Assembly (NCBI GenBank): GCA_040386295.1
Contig: JAZKFR010000015.1
Location: 1 to 57,259 of the forward strand
Length of the DNA stretch: 57,259 nucleotides
Origin: JAZKFR01 sp040386295
Lineage (GTDB): Bacteria; Pseudomonadota; Gammaproteobacteria; Burkholderiales; Rhodocyclaceae
Direction of reading: 5' to 3'
This document shows, piece by piece, positions 16,580-25,397 of the stretch. The first letter of the stretch is position 1; each line of letters begins with the position of its first letter. A model generated the notes under the pieces. That model had not been told where the DNA came from, made no database searches, and worked only from the letters and a program-made list of their open reading frames with translations. The position numbers were made by a program, and so were the translations under genes.

Positions 16580-17362
16580 ATGCTCCGCTCACTTTGGATT
16601 GCCCGCACTGGGCTTGACGCGCAACAAACGCAAATGGATGTGATCGCCAATAACTTGGCTAACGTCAGCTCAAACGGCTATAAACGTGCGCGCGCTGTGT
16701 TTGAAGATTTGCTCTATCAAACCTTGCGTCAGCCAGGCGCTCAGTCTTCGCAACAGACGCAAATTCCCTCTGGTTTGCAATTGGGGACTGGGGTACGGCC
16801 AGTGAGTACTGCGCGTATCCATATTCAAGGTGCCTTGCAGCAGACCGGCAACGACTTGGATATAGCCATTGATGGCTCCGGTTTTTTCTCGGTGTTGATG
16901 CCGGATGGCAATACGGCTTATACCCGTGACGGCTCGTTTCAGAAGGACAACCAGGGGCAGCTGGTCACCTCAAGCGGCTACCCGCTACAGCCCAGCATCA
17001 CGATTCCGTCCAATGCGACCTCGGTGACGATTGGCAAAGATGGGGTGGTCAGCGTCGCACAGCAAGGCATTGCGGCCCCGGTGCAGGTCGGCACGGTACA
17101 GGTAAATACCTTTGCTAACGTCGGCGGTCTGCAAAGCATTGGTGAGAATCTTTATTTGGAAACCGCCTCCAGTGGCGCGCCTATTCCCAATACCCCGGGG
17201 ACCAATGGTGCTGGCTCACTGAATCAGCGTTACGTTGAAACGTCGAACGTAAACGTGGCGGAAGAGTTAATTTCGATGATCCAAACGCAACGTGCTTACG
17301 AACTTAATTCCAAGGTGGTGTCGACTTCGGATCAGATGTTGTCGCGTCTATCGCAGATGTAA
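16580..17362 (+). CDS. flgG: flagellar distal rod protein FlgG
   Basis: Subunit of the distal rod. 260 residues, the canonical length. The N-terminal LWIARTGLDAQQTQMD and IANNLANVSSNGYKRAR, the distal-rod loop segment around QLGTGVRPV, and the C-terminal ETSNVNVAEELISMIQTQR are all intact. It begins at the ATG at 16580 after flgF. Its stop lies ten bases before flgH. Confidence 0.97.
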   Translation: MLRSLWIARTGLDAQQTQMDVIANNLANVSSNGYKRARAVFEDLLYQTLRQPGAQSSQQTQIPSGLQLGTGVRPVSTARIHIQGALQQTGNDLDIAIDGSGFFSVLMPDGNTAYTRDGSFQKDNQGQLVTSSGYPLQPSITIPSNATSVTIGKDGVVSVAQQGIAAPVQVGTVQVNTFANVGGLQSIGENLYLETASSGAPIPNTPGTNGAGSLNQRYVETSNVNVAEELISMIQTQRAYELNSKVVSTSDQMLSRLSQM

Positions 17363-17372
17363 TGAGGCTGTT

Positions 17373-18041
17373 ATGCGCTTAATCTCATTTTTTGGTTTTG
17401 TTCTGTTGGGCTTGCTGACGGCGGCGTGCAATACCGTACCGCCGACCAACGTGCATCAGCCGATGAGCGCTAGACCTGCCGAACGAACCCCTGTCGTTGC
17501 GAGCAACGGCAGCATTTTTCAACCCGGCAGTGCGCGTACTTTGTTTGAAGATCGGCGCGCACGTTACGTCGGCGACACGCTGACGATCAATATTGTTGAA
17601 AGCACCAGCGCATCGAGCAAGTCGAATAGCTCGGCGCAGCGCGCGGGCAGTATTAACGCGTCAGCCGGGCCGATCATCGGCGTGCCCGGTAAAAGCTTTG
17701 ACGGCTTGTCGGTTACAGGCAGCAACGCCAACGCGACGGCGGGCAAGGGTGAAGCGGCAGCGAATAACGCGTTCACGGGATCGATTACCGTCACCGTGAT
17801 TGAGGTTTTAGCGAACGGGAATTTGTTGGTATCAGGCGAGAAACAGGTCGGTGTTGGTTACGGTCAAGAATATGTTCGCCTCTCTGGCGTGATCAATCCG
17901 GTTTTTCTTAACGCTGCCAACACCATTGCTTCATCGCAGGTGGCGGATGCGCGGATTGAATACAAAGAGAGCGGATATATCGGTGAAGCGCAGGCGATGG
18001 GCTGGTTGGCACGCTTTTTCTTGAGCACTCTGCCTTTCTGA
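17373..18041 (+). CDS. flgH: flagellar L-ring protein precursor FlgH
   Basis: Outer-membrane lipoprotein forming the L ring. From the ATG at 17373 the product has 222 residues with a lipoprotein signal ending LLTAAC (lipidated Cys near residue 19). The family core DTLTINIVESTSASSKSN and the C-terminal VADARIEYKESGYIGEAQ are present. The reading frame is open upstream into flgG, but only the start at 17373 gives a signal peptide. Sits between flgG and flgI. Confidence 0.95.
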   Translation: MRLISFFGFVLLGLLTAACNTVPPTNVHQPMSARPAERTPVVASNGSIFQPGSARTLFEDRRARYVGDTLTINIVESTSASSKSNSSAQRAGSINASAGPIIGVPGKSFDGLSVTGSNANATAGKGEAAANNAFTGSITVTVIEVLANGNLLVSGEKQVGVGYGQEYVRLSGVINPVFLNAANTIASSQVADARIEYKESGYIGEAQAMGWLARFFLSTLPF

Positions 18042-18088
18042 GTCGGCGCCCACCGCGCAGCGTCAGCATCAATAAGAGGATCAGTATC

Positions 18089-19216
18089 ATGCAAGCACAT
18101 CGCACAAAAAATTGGCTGCCATGCCTGATGTTGGCGACGGCTTTGTTGTTCGGCCTGGGCAATGGATCAGCCTGGGCTGATCGCATTAAGGATCTCTCCT
18201 CGGTACAAGGTATTCGCACCAATCAGCTGGTGGGCTATGGCTTGGTCGTCGGTCTAGACGGCACCGGCGATCAGACAACGCAAACGCCGTTCACAACGCA
18301 AAGCATCATCAATATGTTGGCGCAGCTGGGCACTACATTGCCGACAACGCAGTCGCTACAGCTGAAGAACGTTGCCGCTGTGATGGTGACGGCTAATTTG
18401 CCCCCGTTTGCTAAGCCTGGGCAGCAAATCGATATCACCGTTGCCTCCATGGGTAACGCCAAAAGCTTGCGTGGTGGAACCTTGCTGATGACGCCTCTGA
18501 AAGGGGCAGATAACCAGATTTACGCGATGGCGCAGGGCAATGTCCTGGTGGTCGGCGCGGGTGCAGCGGCGGGCGGCAGCAAGGTGACGATCAATCATTT
18601 ACTGGCGGGACGTATTGCTGGGGGCGCCACCGTCGAACGTGAAATCGCGACGACGCTAGGGCAGGGGGCGTTTATCCACTACGAAATGAATCAGGCGGAT
18701 TTTGCGACGACGCAGCGCGTGGTGGACGTGATTAACCGAGAAATGGGGGCCGGCGCTGCGCAAGCAATCGATGGGCGTTTGATTCGTGTTGCTGCGCCGG
18801 AAGACAGCAATAGCCGGGTCGCCTTCATGGGACGGATTGAGAATCTTGAAGTGCGCCCGATGCAGGGCGTGGCCAAAGTCATCGTCAATCCGCGCACCGG
18901 TTCTATCGTGATGAATCAGGCTGTGATGATCGACGCTTGCGCCGTCGCCCACGGCAATCTGACGGTGGTCGTCACTGCCGAAACCCAGGTCAGTCAGCCC
19001 AATGCTTTTTCTGGCGGGCAAACTACGACGACGACGCAAAACGATATTCAGATTAAACAAGACGCGGGTGTGCTCATGCAGGTGAAAGCGGCCGCTAATT
19101 TGGCTGATTTGATCAAGGCCTTGAATGCCTTGGGCGCCAATCCGCAAGACTTGTTGGCTATTTTGCAAGCGATGAAAGCAGCCGGCGCTTTGCACGCTGA
19201 GCTTGAAATTATCTGA
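18089..19216 (+). CDS. flgI: flagellar P-ring protein precursor FlgI
   Basis: Periplasmic subunit of the P ring around the rod. 375 residues: signal peptide ending AWA near residue 31, then RIKDLSSVQGIRTNQL and VGYGLVVGLDGTGDQT, highly conserved at the mature start. The C-terminus ends with KALNALGANPQDLLAILQA and GALHAELEI, as usual. GAGGA lies upstream of the ATG at 18089. Its assembly needs FlgA, encoded divergently at the head of the operon. Confidence 0.97.
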   Translation: MQAHRTKNWLPCLMLATALLFGLGNGSAWADRIKDLSSVQGIRTNQLVGYGLVVGLDGTGDQTTQTPFTTQSIINMLAQLGTTLPTTQSLQLKNVAAVMVTANLPPFAKPGQQIDITVASMGNAKSLRGGTLLMTPLKGADNQIYAMAQGNVLVVGAGAAAGGSKVTINHLLAGRIAGGATVEREIATTLGQGAFIHYEMNQADFATTQRVVDVINREMGAGAAQAIDGRLIRVAAPEDSNSRVAFMGRIENLEVRPMQGVAKVIVNPRTGSIVMNQAVMIDACAVAHGNLTVVVTAETQVSQPNAFSGGQTTTTTQNDIQIKQDAGVLMQVKAAANLADLIKALNALGANPQDLLAILQAMKAAGALHAELEII

Positions 19217-19222
19217 TCCACG

Positions 19223-20263
19223 ATGGGCATCAATATGAAACCGGACTCGCTCAACACGCAAAATTTTGTTTTGGACGTCAACGCCGCAGCGAAGTTGCGT
19301 GCGCAATCCAAGCAAGATCCGCAAGCGGGTCTACATCAGGCAGCGCAACAGTTTGAGAGCTTAATGCTGCAAATGATGCTGAAAAGCATGCGCGACGCGA
19401 GTTCGCAAGAAGGGATGTTTGATAGCGATCAGACGCGGTTTTTTACTTCGGTTTTAGATCAGCAGTGGGCGCAAAACCTGTCGGCGCAAGGCAAGCTGGG
19501 GTTTGCCAAATTGATCGAGAAACAGCTGGGTCGTCAGCTGCCTGTTGGCGCAGCAAATTTGCCAACGAGTGTGCAAAACAACGCAGCACTGAATTCGAGC
19601 AACCAGAATCTGGTGAATCCTGCAGCAGTTTTGGAGTCGCTACAAAGAAGCCTGTTATCTGAGCAAATGTCGGGCACGGCCGCAGGGATGGCGCCGACTT
19701 CGTCGGTGCGTCCCGCTGGCGTCGACAACGGCTCGCCACAACGCGGCGCCGATGCTGCTCAGGCCGCATCGACAGCGGGCGTAGCAGGCGGCACACCGGC
19801 GGATCGTTTCGTCGGGCGGATTTGGCCTTATGCGCAGGCTGCGGCAAACACTTTGGGCGTGCCAGCGCATTTCGTTGCGGCGCATGCAGCCTTAGAAAGC
19901 GGTTGGGGTAAAAGTGAAATTCGTCGTGCTGACGGCGCGCCGAGTTACAACCTCTTTGGCGTCAAGGCCGGGGCGAACTGGCAAGGCGCCACAGCAGAGG
20001 TGGCTACGACCGAATATGTGCAAGGGGTGGCGCAATCGTCACGCGAAAAATTCAGGGTCTACGGCTCTTACGCAGAAGCCTTTGGTGACTACGCCAGGCT
20101 TCTGCAAAACAACACGCGCTTTGCCCCTGTGCTGGGCCAGCAAGACGCGCAGCAATTTGCCCAGTCGCTACAACAGTCCGGCTACGCAACTGATCCGCAT
20201 TACGCCGATAAATTGGCGCGCATCATCAATGGCAGCACCTTGCGCTCATCACGTTTGGCTTAA
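19223..20263 (+). CDS. flgJ: flagellar rod-capping/peptidoglycan hydrolase FlgJ
   Basis: Two-domain protein of 346 residues. The N-terminal rod-binding domain (about 30-110) contains AAQQFESLMLQMMLKSMR; a low-complexity linker follows; the C-terminal glucosaminidase-type domain (about 195-345) contains HAALESGWGKSEI with the catalytic Glu and YNLFGVKAG. It locally opens peptidoglycan for the rod. The ATG at 19223 begins six bases after the flgI stop; a second ATG at 19235 (MKPDSLN) could serve equally. Last gene before the flgKL unit. Confidence 0.95.
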   Translation: MGINMKPDSLNTQNFVLDVNAAAKLRAQSKQDPQAGLHQAAQQFESLMLQMMLKSMRDASSQEGMFDSDQTRFFTSVLDQQWAQNLSAQGKLGFAKLIEKQLGRQLPVGAANLPTSVQNNAALNSSNQNLVNPAAVLESLQRSLLSEQMSGTAAGMAPTSSVRPAGVDNGSPQRGADAAQAASTAGVAGGTPADRFVGRIWPYAQAAANTLGVPAHFVAAHAALESGWGKSEIRRADGAPSYNLFGVKAGANWQGATAEVATTEYVQGVAQSSREKFRVYGSYAEAFGDYARLLQNNTRFAPVLGQQDAQQFAQSLQQSGYATDPHYADKLARIINGSTLRSSRLA

Positions 20264-20310
20264 AGGCCGACTGATGGCGTTGATAGGGACTGCGGCAGCG
20301 GTTTAAGAGC

Positions 20311-20337
20311 TCAATCATTCTTTGCGCTCGCCGTTAA
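20311..20337 (+). promoter_or_regulatory. sigma-28 (FliA) promoter of flgKL
   Basis: TCAA, 15 bases, then GCCGTTAA. The FliA core is TAAA-N15-GCCGATAA, so this has exact spacing with one mismatch in each core element. It lies 24 bases upstream of flgK, where enteric bacteria also have a FliA promoter. An AAGGAGG ribosome site sits between it and the GTG start. Confidence 0.6.
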
Positions 20338-20361
20338 CCCTGACTAAGGAGGGAACATCTC

Positions 20362-22355
20362 GTGCCTGGTGATATTTTACAAATTGGAATTGGCGGTATG
20401 CGCGCTGCGCAACTCGGTATGGCCGTCACTGGCCACAATACCGTTAACGCCAATACGCTTGGCTATACCCGGCAACGTACCGTGCAAGGGACGGAAACGT
20501 CGAGCGCGACCGGTGTTGGCTTTATTGGTCGCGGCGTGCATGTAACGACCATCACGCGTTTGTTTAGCCAGTCGCTGACCAATCAGGTGACCAATACGCA
20601 GGGGCAGCTGAGTCAGCTTGACACTTATAGCNNNNNNNNNNGTTGGCTGACGTCAATGTGGGTATTTCGCCCGCGCTACAAGGGTTTTTTAAGGGCGTGC
20701 AGCAGGTTGCTGTTGAACCCGCATCTACTTCCTCAAGACAGTCTTTAATCTCTCTGGCGCAGGTGCTGACAGCGCGTTTTAACAGCGTGAATAGCCGTTT
20801 GAGCGAAATTAACGATGGGGTTAATGCTGGCTTGGTCAGCGCAGTGACTTCGATCAACGCCTATGCCAAACAAATTGCCGACCTGAATCAACAGATTTTT
20901 GTCGCGCAAGCGACCGCCAACGGGCAACCGCCGAATGATTTGTTAGATCAGCGCGATCAACAAGTTATTGAGCTCAACAAATTGGTTGGCGTGCGCACCT
21001 TGATGTCTGATAGCGGTAGCCTCAACGTGTTTATGGGCAGCGGGCAGCAATTGGTCATCGGTAGTTCCGCTAACACCATGACGGCAACGCCCTCGGCGGC
21101 TGATCCGACGCGGGTGGCGGTGGGTTTGCAGGTGTTGAGCACCAGCGTTGAGCTGCCGGAAAACTTAGTTTCTGGCGGGAGTCTGGGCGGGCTGCTTGCG
21201 TTTCGCCGTGATTCGCTAGAGCCGACGGCGAATCAGCTGGGGCGTGTTGCGCTGGATCTGGTACAAACCTTTAATGCACAGCACGCACTGGGCCAAGATC
21301 TGTCGGGTAATAAAGCTGGCGACGCGAATTTTGAGCCAGATTTTTTTGTCGTTAGCCCGAATGCCCCGACGATTTTTAGTAACACCAGCAATACGGGTAC
21401 GGCCAGTCTGACTGCCACATTTGACGCGCCTAGCGCCAACGCGACTAATTTCTATAGCAATCTAAACGTAAGCGATTATCGACTAGCCTACGACGGCACC
21501 AACTACACAGTGACTCGTTTATCCGATCAAACAGTGTTTAGCAGCGCGACCCTGCCTTTTGCTTTGCCGACTGAGGGATTCTCGATACAGCTTGGCTCTG
21601 GGGTGATTAGCACCAACGATTCCTTCATCATTAAACCGACGCACGACGCGCCGGGTAGATTGACGCTCAACAGCAGCATTGCTGCCGATCCGCGTTTAAT
21701 TGCGGCGGCTTCTCCGGTGCGTGCACAAGTCACGGGTACCAACAGCGGCACAGCCAGCATCGTTGCGCCTACCGTCGCCACCGGCTATACCGCGCCAGTG
21801 GCCGGAACGCCCGCCAGATTTACCTTTGCTGCAGGCAATCTTGCGGTGTCTGGCCTAGCGAATGGCACGGTGCTGACAGTGACCAGCGCTGGCGTCAGCA
21901 CAAACTACACAGTGGCTGCGGGCACGGCGAGTTTTGTTTATTCCTCGGGCGACACCATCGCGTTTAACGGACTCACGACACAAATTAACGGTACCCCGGG
22001 TGCGGGCGATAGCTTTACGGTGGAAGCCAATAGCAGTGGCGTTTCTGATGGGACGAACTCGGTTTTGCTCGGCAAATTGCTGACGCAAAAAACCATGCTA
22101 GGCGGTACCGCCAGCTACCAAACTGCTTATAGCCAGTTGGTCAGCGATATCGGGAATAAAACCCGCGAAATACAGCTCAAACAAAAAGCGCAGCAATCTT
22201 TGCTTGATCAAAGCGTCGCCGCGCGTGAGGCGCAATCCGGGGTGAATCTCGACGAAGAGGCAGCTAATTTGCTGCGTTATCAACAAGCTTTTCAGGCGTC
22301 TGCAAAGCTTATCGAATATGGTGGAAAGATACTCGACACCATTCTCGCTATCTAA
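20362..22355 (+). CDS. flgK: flagellar hook-associated protein FlgK (split by assembly gap)
   Basis: HAP1, the hook-filament junction protein. The N-terminal 90 codons from GTG 20362 include GGMRAAQLGMAVTGHNT and NTLGYTRQRT and end QLSQLDTYS; after the gap the frame resumes with LADVNVGISPALQGFF and continues to the C-terminal VNLDEEAANLLRYQQAFQAS and the final LDTILAI. Homologues have roughly nine residues (SQIDQVNNL-like) at the gap, so a true gap near 26 bases is expected rather than ten; with ten N the frame is broken artificially. An AAGGAGG ribosome site supports the GTG start. Total length of about 660 residues is normal for betaproteobacteria. Confidence 0.93.
20632..20641. other. assembly gap (10 N) in flgK
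   Basis: Placeholder run of ten N between two halves of flgK. Reading frames on each side need a missing length of 2 modulo 3, so ten is not the true size. Confidence 0.95.
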
Positions 22356-22372
22356 CCGCGAAAGGAATTGCC

Positions 22373-23365
22373 ATGGCGGGACGTGCTAGTACGAATCAGA
22401 TTTTTGACAGCGGCTTACAAGGTATTGAGAACGTTCAGTCGCGTATGCTCAAAACGCAGCAAGATTTAAGCACGGGCAAACGTGTGCGCGTTCCTTCCGA
22501 CGACCCGGTAGCGGCGGCGCGCATCCTGGAAATCACACAATCGGTCGAAGTCAATAACCGTCATATTGAAAATCAAGCTTACGCTACGAGTCAGCTAAGT
22601 GCCCTTGAAACCAAGTTCGGTCAAGCAACGGAGACCATGCAGGACATTTTGGATCGTAGTGTTCAGGTGGGTAACTCAGCGACCTTGAGCGACGGTGATC
22701 GGCAGTCGATTGCCGTTGAGTTACGGCAAAAACTGGCGCAACTGCTCTCGATTGCGAATGCACAAGACGCTAACGGCCAATACATGTTTTCTGGATCGAA
22801 GAGTGCTACGCAGCCGTTTAATCCCGTCTCGGATCCGGTCGACGCCAGCGTTCCCGCTTCAGCCACGCCGCATTCCGCGACCAACTCATACGCTACCTAC
22901 AGCGGTGACCAAACGCAGCAACGCTTGCAAGTTGATTCTTCGCGCATCATGCCAACGACAGAAACCGGTTTTGCCGTGTTTATGCGTCCCAAAGACAAAA
23001 ATGGGAATCTGACTACAGGCAGCGTTTTTGACGCCATCAAGAATCTGATTGATACCGTCGAAAAACCGTCAGCAACGAATACCACCTTCCAAACTGATTT
23101 GGCCGGGCAAACGGCTGAGCTCAGAGCCTTTCTCGACAATACCGTGCGTCTTCGCGCGGCGGTCGGTGCGCGTCTGGACGAAATTGATTCACTGGGCGTT
23201 GCTGCTTCGGCGACCGATGAACAGCTGCAAACCTCCAGATCGAATTTAGAGGATCTCGATTACGCCAAAGCGATTTCGGAATTCACCCAACAACAGACTA
23301 TGTTGCAGGCAGCGCAAAAAACGTTTAGAGCGGCCAGCGATTTAAGTTTGTTCAATTTGATCTGA
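22373..23365 (+). CDS. flgL: flagellar hook-associated protein FlgL
   Basis: HAP3, the second junction protein between hook and filament. 330 residues with the flagellin-like N-terminal helices (LKTQQDLSTGKRVRVPSDD at about 25-43, PVAAARILE next) and C-terminal helix (EDLDYAKAISEFTQQQTML). The middle is variable. AAAGGA precedes the ATG at 22373, 17 bases after the flgK stop. FlgN is its export chaperone. Confidence 0.95.
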   Translation: MAGRASTNQIFDSGLQGIENVQSRMLKTQQDLSTGKRVRVPSDDPVAAARILEITQSVEVNNRHIENQAYATSQLSALETKFGQATETMQDILDRSVQVGNSATLSDGDRQSIAVELRQKLAQLLSIANAQDANGQYMFSGSKSATQPFNPVSDPVDASVPASATPHSATNSYATYSGDQTQQRLQVDSSRIMPTTETGFAVFMRPKDKNGNLTTGSVFDAIKNLIDTVEKPSATNTTFQTDLAGQTAELRAFLDNTVRLRAAVGARLDEIDSLGVAASATDEQLQTSRSNLEDLDYAKAISEFTQQQTMLQAAQKTFRAASDLSLFNLI

Positions 23366-23371
23366 CGCGCC

Positions 23372-23818
23372 ATGCGATTGCGCGCTTGCTTGGCTCTATT
23401 CGCAGGGCTGTTGTCGGCTTGTGGCACGACCACGACGGGCGATTGGCCACAGAGTGGGCCGTTGATTCCCGCTGGGAAAGTTCAGTTATCGCCCACCTTG
23501 AGTTATTCGTTTGAGACCGTCGCCAGCGCCGCTTTGTTTTACGCGATTTACGATCCCCTGGCGCCGAACTGGAGCATCCAGGAACGCTCCGTCGATACAC
23601 AAACGTTCTCTCTATCCTTGCGCGCCAAACGCTTTCGCACAGGCGGCGATGGTGAGGCAATCTCGATTTTCAAACGTCGTGCCTTGCAACTACAGCGCGA
23701 AAAAGGCTTTGCCAGCTATCGGATTATCGATTTTTCAGAAGGCGTGGAGTCGAGCACGCCGTGGCCGCAGCGCTATTCGCAAGGGACAATCGAGCTGATC
23801 GCGGGCGATCGTTCTTAG
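23372..23818 (+). CDS. small lipoprotein downstream of flgL
   Basis: 148 residues. The N-terminus MRLRACLALF leads to a lipobox LLSAC, so Cys17 would be lipidated. The mature part has a threonine cluster, then an aromatic-rich central block (ALFYAIYDPLAPNW) and a C-terminal half with basic and aromatic residues. It starts six bases after flgL, so it is probably the third gene of the flgKL unit. I do not recognise a named family, although an uncharacterised lipoprotein in this position may be shared by some Burkholderiales. A role at the flagellum or envelope is only a guess from position. Confidence 0.75.
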   Translation: MRLRACLALFAGLLSACGTTTTGDWPQSGPLIPAGKVQLSPTLSYSFETVASAALFYAIYDPLAPNWSIQERSVDTQTFSLSLRAKRFRTGGDGEAISIFKRRALQLQREKGFASYRIIDFSEGVESSTPWPQRYSQGTIELIAGDRS

Positions 23819-23904
23819 TGTGATGTGTTCATACTCTTTTAAGTATCGAGCTAAGAAACGCCAAGAGGAAAAACCGTAGCTTGGTGTTGAGCTAGAGCTC
23901 GGCG

Positions 23905-24054
23905 TAGCGTTGCGCCCCAGTGCTTTGTGAGCCGCGCTAAGCTGATTTTTAACGCCTGCTTGAGCAGGCTCGCTCGCCTTATCAAAGCACGAGTGTGCAG
24001 TGCATAGCGCACTGCTTGATCTCCTGCTCCGCTGGCTCGCGCAACTTCACGCTA
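23905..24054. other. nested inverted repeats, possible structured RNA or DNA element
   Basis: This lies in a 385-base gap (23819-24203) with no gene. Outer stem: TAGCG-TTGCGC (23905-23915) pairs with GCGCAA (24039-24044) and CGCTA (24050-24054), leaving a five-base bulge. Inside it GTGCTTTG (23920-23927) pairs with CAAAGCAC (23983-23990), enclosing hairpin GCCTGC-TTGA-GCAGGC (23954-23969). Next to that is a second hairpin GCAGTGC-ATAGC-GCACTGC (23997-24015). All stems are mutually compatible, giving a multibranched fold of about 150 bases. No T-run follows the stems, so a simple terminator is unlikely. No known RNA family is recognised. Confidence 0.4.
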
Positions 24055-24117
24055 CCTATAAAAGCCCCGCAATCTCTGAGTGCCGACGAAGGCCGGTATC
24101 TGAATCGCCCCGGCGCC

Positions 24118-24137
24118 ATTTTATTCCGCAATAAAAT
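24118..24137. repeat. AT-rich hairpin upstream of the ATPase gene
   Basis: Perfect inverted repeat ATTTTATT-CCGC-AATAAAAT, directly following the structured region and before the palindrome at 24167. The surroundings (24115-24200) are markedly AT-rich compared with the flanking genes, as expected for a promoter region of an acquired module. Confidence 0.45.
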
Positions 24138-24166
24138 CCCGTTTATTTCTATTTTGCGACATAATT

Positions 24167-24180
24167 AACAAAATTTTGTT
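24167..24180. promoter_or_regulatory. perfect palindrome, candidate operator of the ATPase/RloB-like pair
   Basis: AACAAAATTTTGTT, a perfect 14-base palindrome located 23 bases before the ATG of the ATPase gene. The position would suit an operator that overlaps the promoter or transcription start. No regulator gene is adjacent, so the partner is unknown. Confidence 0.4.
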
Positions 24181-24203
24181 GAAAAAAGCAGAATAGGTCG
24201 ATT

Positions 24204-25388
24204 ATGTTACGTTCGTTCACTTTGCAAAATTTCCAGTCGTTTAAAGAGCCAGTACAGATTTCACTAGAACTGAACCGTCACACGCCCGAAGACGAACGAT
24301 CTTGCATGTCTGTCACGGGGGCTCGGCTGGCGAAAGCTATCGCTGTGATTGGCGCTAACGCGAGCGGCAAAACAACGTTGATCAAGTCGCTTGCTTTTGT
24401 CGACTGGTTCGTCAAACACTCTTTTCATGCGAAGCCCGACGAGTCGATTCCGCTAACCGCACATTTTTCAGCAACTGCCGAACCCAGTATTTTTGAGCTG
24501 GTGTTCGAGTGCGATCATCGTGTGTGGCGTTATTGCCTGACTGCCTCAAAAGATCGCGTGTATCACGAAGCGCTTTACAGCAAGCAAAGCCGTGCTTTCT
24601 CGTATGTTTTTATCCGCGACTGGGATCCCGAACGTAAGGGGTATACGGTCAAGCAGCAGCAGTTTGGTCTGCTGCAGAAAGAAGCTGAAAACGTTCGCGA
24701 GAATGCTTCACTGATCTCAACTGCCGCGCAATACAAAGTTGATCTGGCGGTGATGCTTACCTCTTACATGGTATTTAGCAACGTGCATGCCTCGGGTCGT
24801 CAAGCTACAGATCACGATGAGATCATGCGCGTATCCCAGCTCTACGCAGAAAACACCGCGATCCGCAGCCAGATGGCGAAATTGCTGAGTCAGTGGGATT
24901 TTGGTCTGGCGGATGTGCGTTTTGAGCAGCGTACGGTGACGCGCGACAGCGGTGCGACGGAGGAGATCCACATTCCGTTCGGTATCCACCGTGTAGGCGA
25001 AGAAGAGCATCTTTTGAGGTTCTGGTACGAGTCGAGTGGCACCCAAGGGGCTTTCATTTTGTTGTCCCTTATCTTGCCAGTGTTGCAAGTGGGTGGCTTG
25101 GTTGTCATCGACGAACTGGAGGCCGATCTACATCCGCATATGTTGATACCCATTCTGGATCTATTCTTCTCACCCAAAACCAATCCGCACCACGCGCAGA
25201 TTATTTTCACCTGCCACTCGATTGAGGTGTTGAGCCTGCTGCATAAAGCACAGGTGGTTCTGGTAGAGAAAGACGAGCGCTGCGAAAGTCATGCGTGGCG
25301 CTTGGATAGCGTCAAGGGGGTGCGTGCTGACGATAACCTCTACGCCAAGTATATGGCTGGCGCATATGGCGCCATTCCTCAGCTGTGA
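24204..25388 (+). CDS. AAA_15/AAA_21-type ATPase, RloA-like
   Basis: ABC/SMC-type ATPase of 394 residues. The N-terminus LRSFTLQNFQSFKEP is typical of RecF- or OLD-like ATPases. Walker A GANASGKT is at 50-57, a signature-like ESSGTQ at 276-281, Walker B LVVIDELE at 299-306, and a switch histidine in TCHS at 336-339. The C-terminus ends YAKYMAGAYGAIP, a recurring ending in this family. No nuclease domain is fused, so it needs a partner, which is the next gene nine bases downstream. Such ATPase/TOPRIM pairs (RloA-RloB, AriA-AriB of PARIS) are associated with anti-phage defence. The same ATPase family also occurs alone, so the defence role is inference. The start is the ATG at 24204. Confidence 0.88.
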   Translation: MLRSFTLQNFQSFKEPVQISLELNRHTPEDERSCMSVTGARLAKAIAVIGANASGKTTLIKSLAFVDWFVKHSFHAKPDESIPLTAHFSATAEPSIFELVFECDHRVWRYCLTASKDRVYHEALYSKQSRAFSYVFIRDWDPERKGYTVKQQQFGLLQKEAENVRENASLISTAAQYKVDLAVMLTSYMVFSNVHASGRQATDHDEIMRVSQLYAENTAIRSQMAKLLSQWDFGLADVRFEQRTVTRDSGATEEIHIPFGIHRVGEEEHLLRFWYESSGTQGAFILLSLILPVLQVGGLVVIDELEADLHPHMLIPILDLFFSPKTNPHHAQIIFTCHSIEVLSLLHKAQVVLVEKDERCESHAWRLDSVKGVRADDNLYAKYMAGAYGAIPQL

Positions 25389-25397
25389 GGGGCTGAG

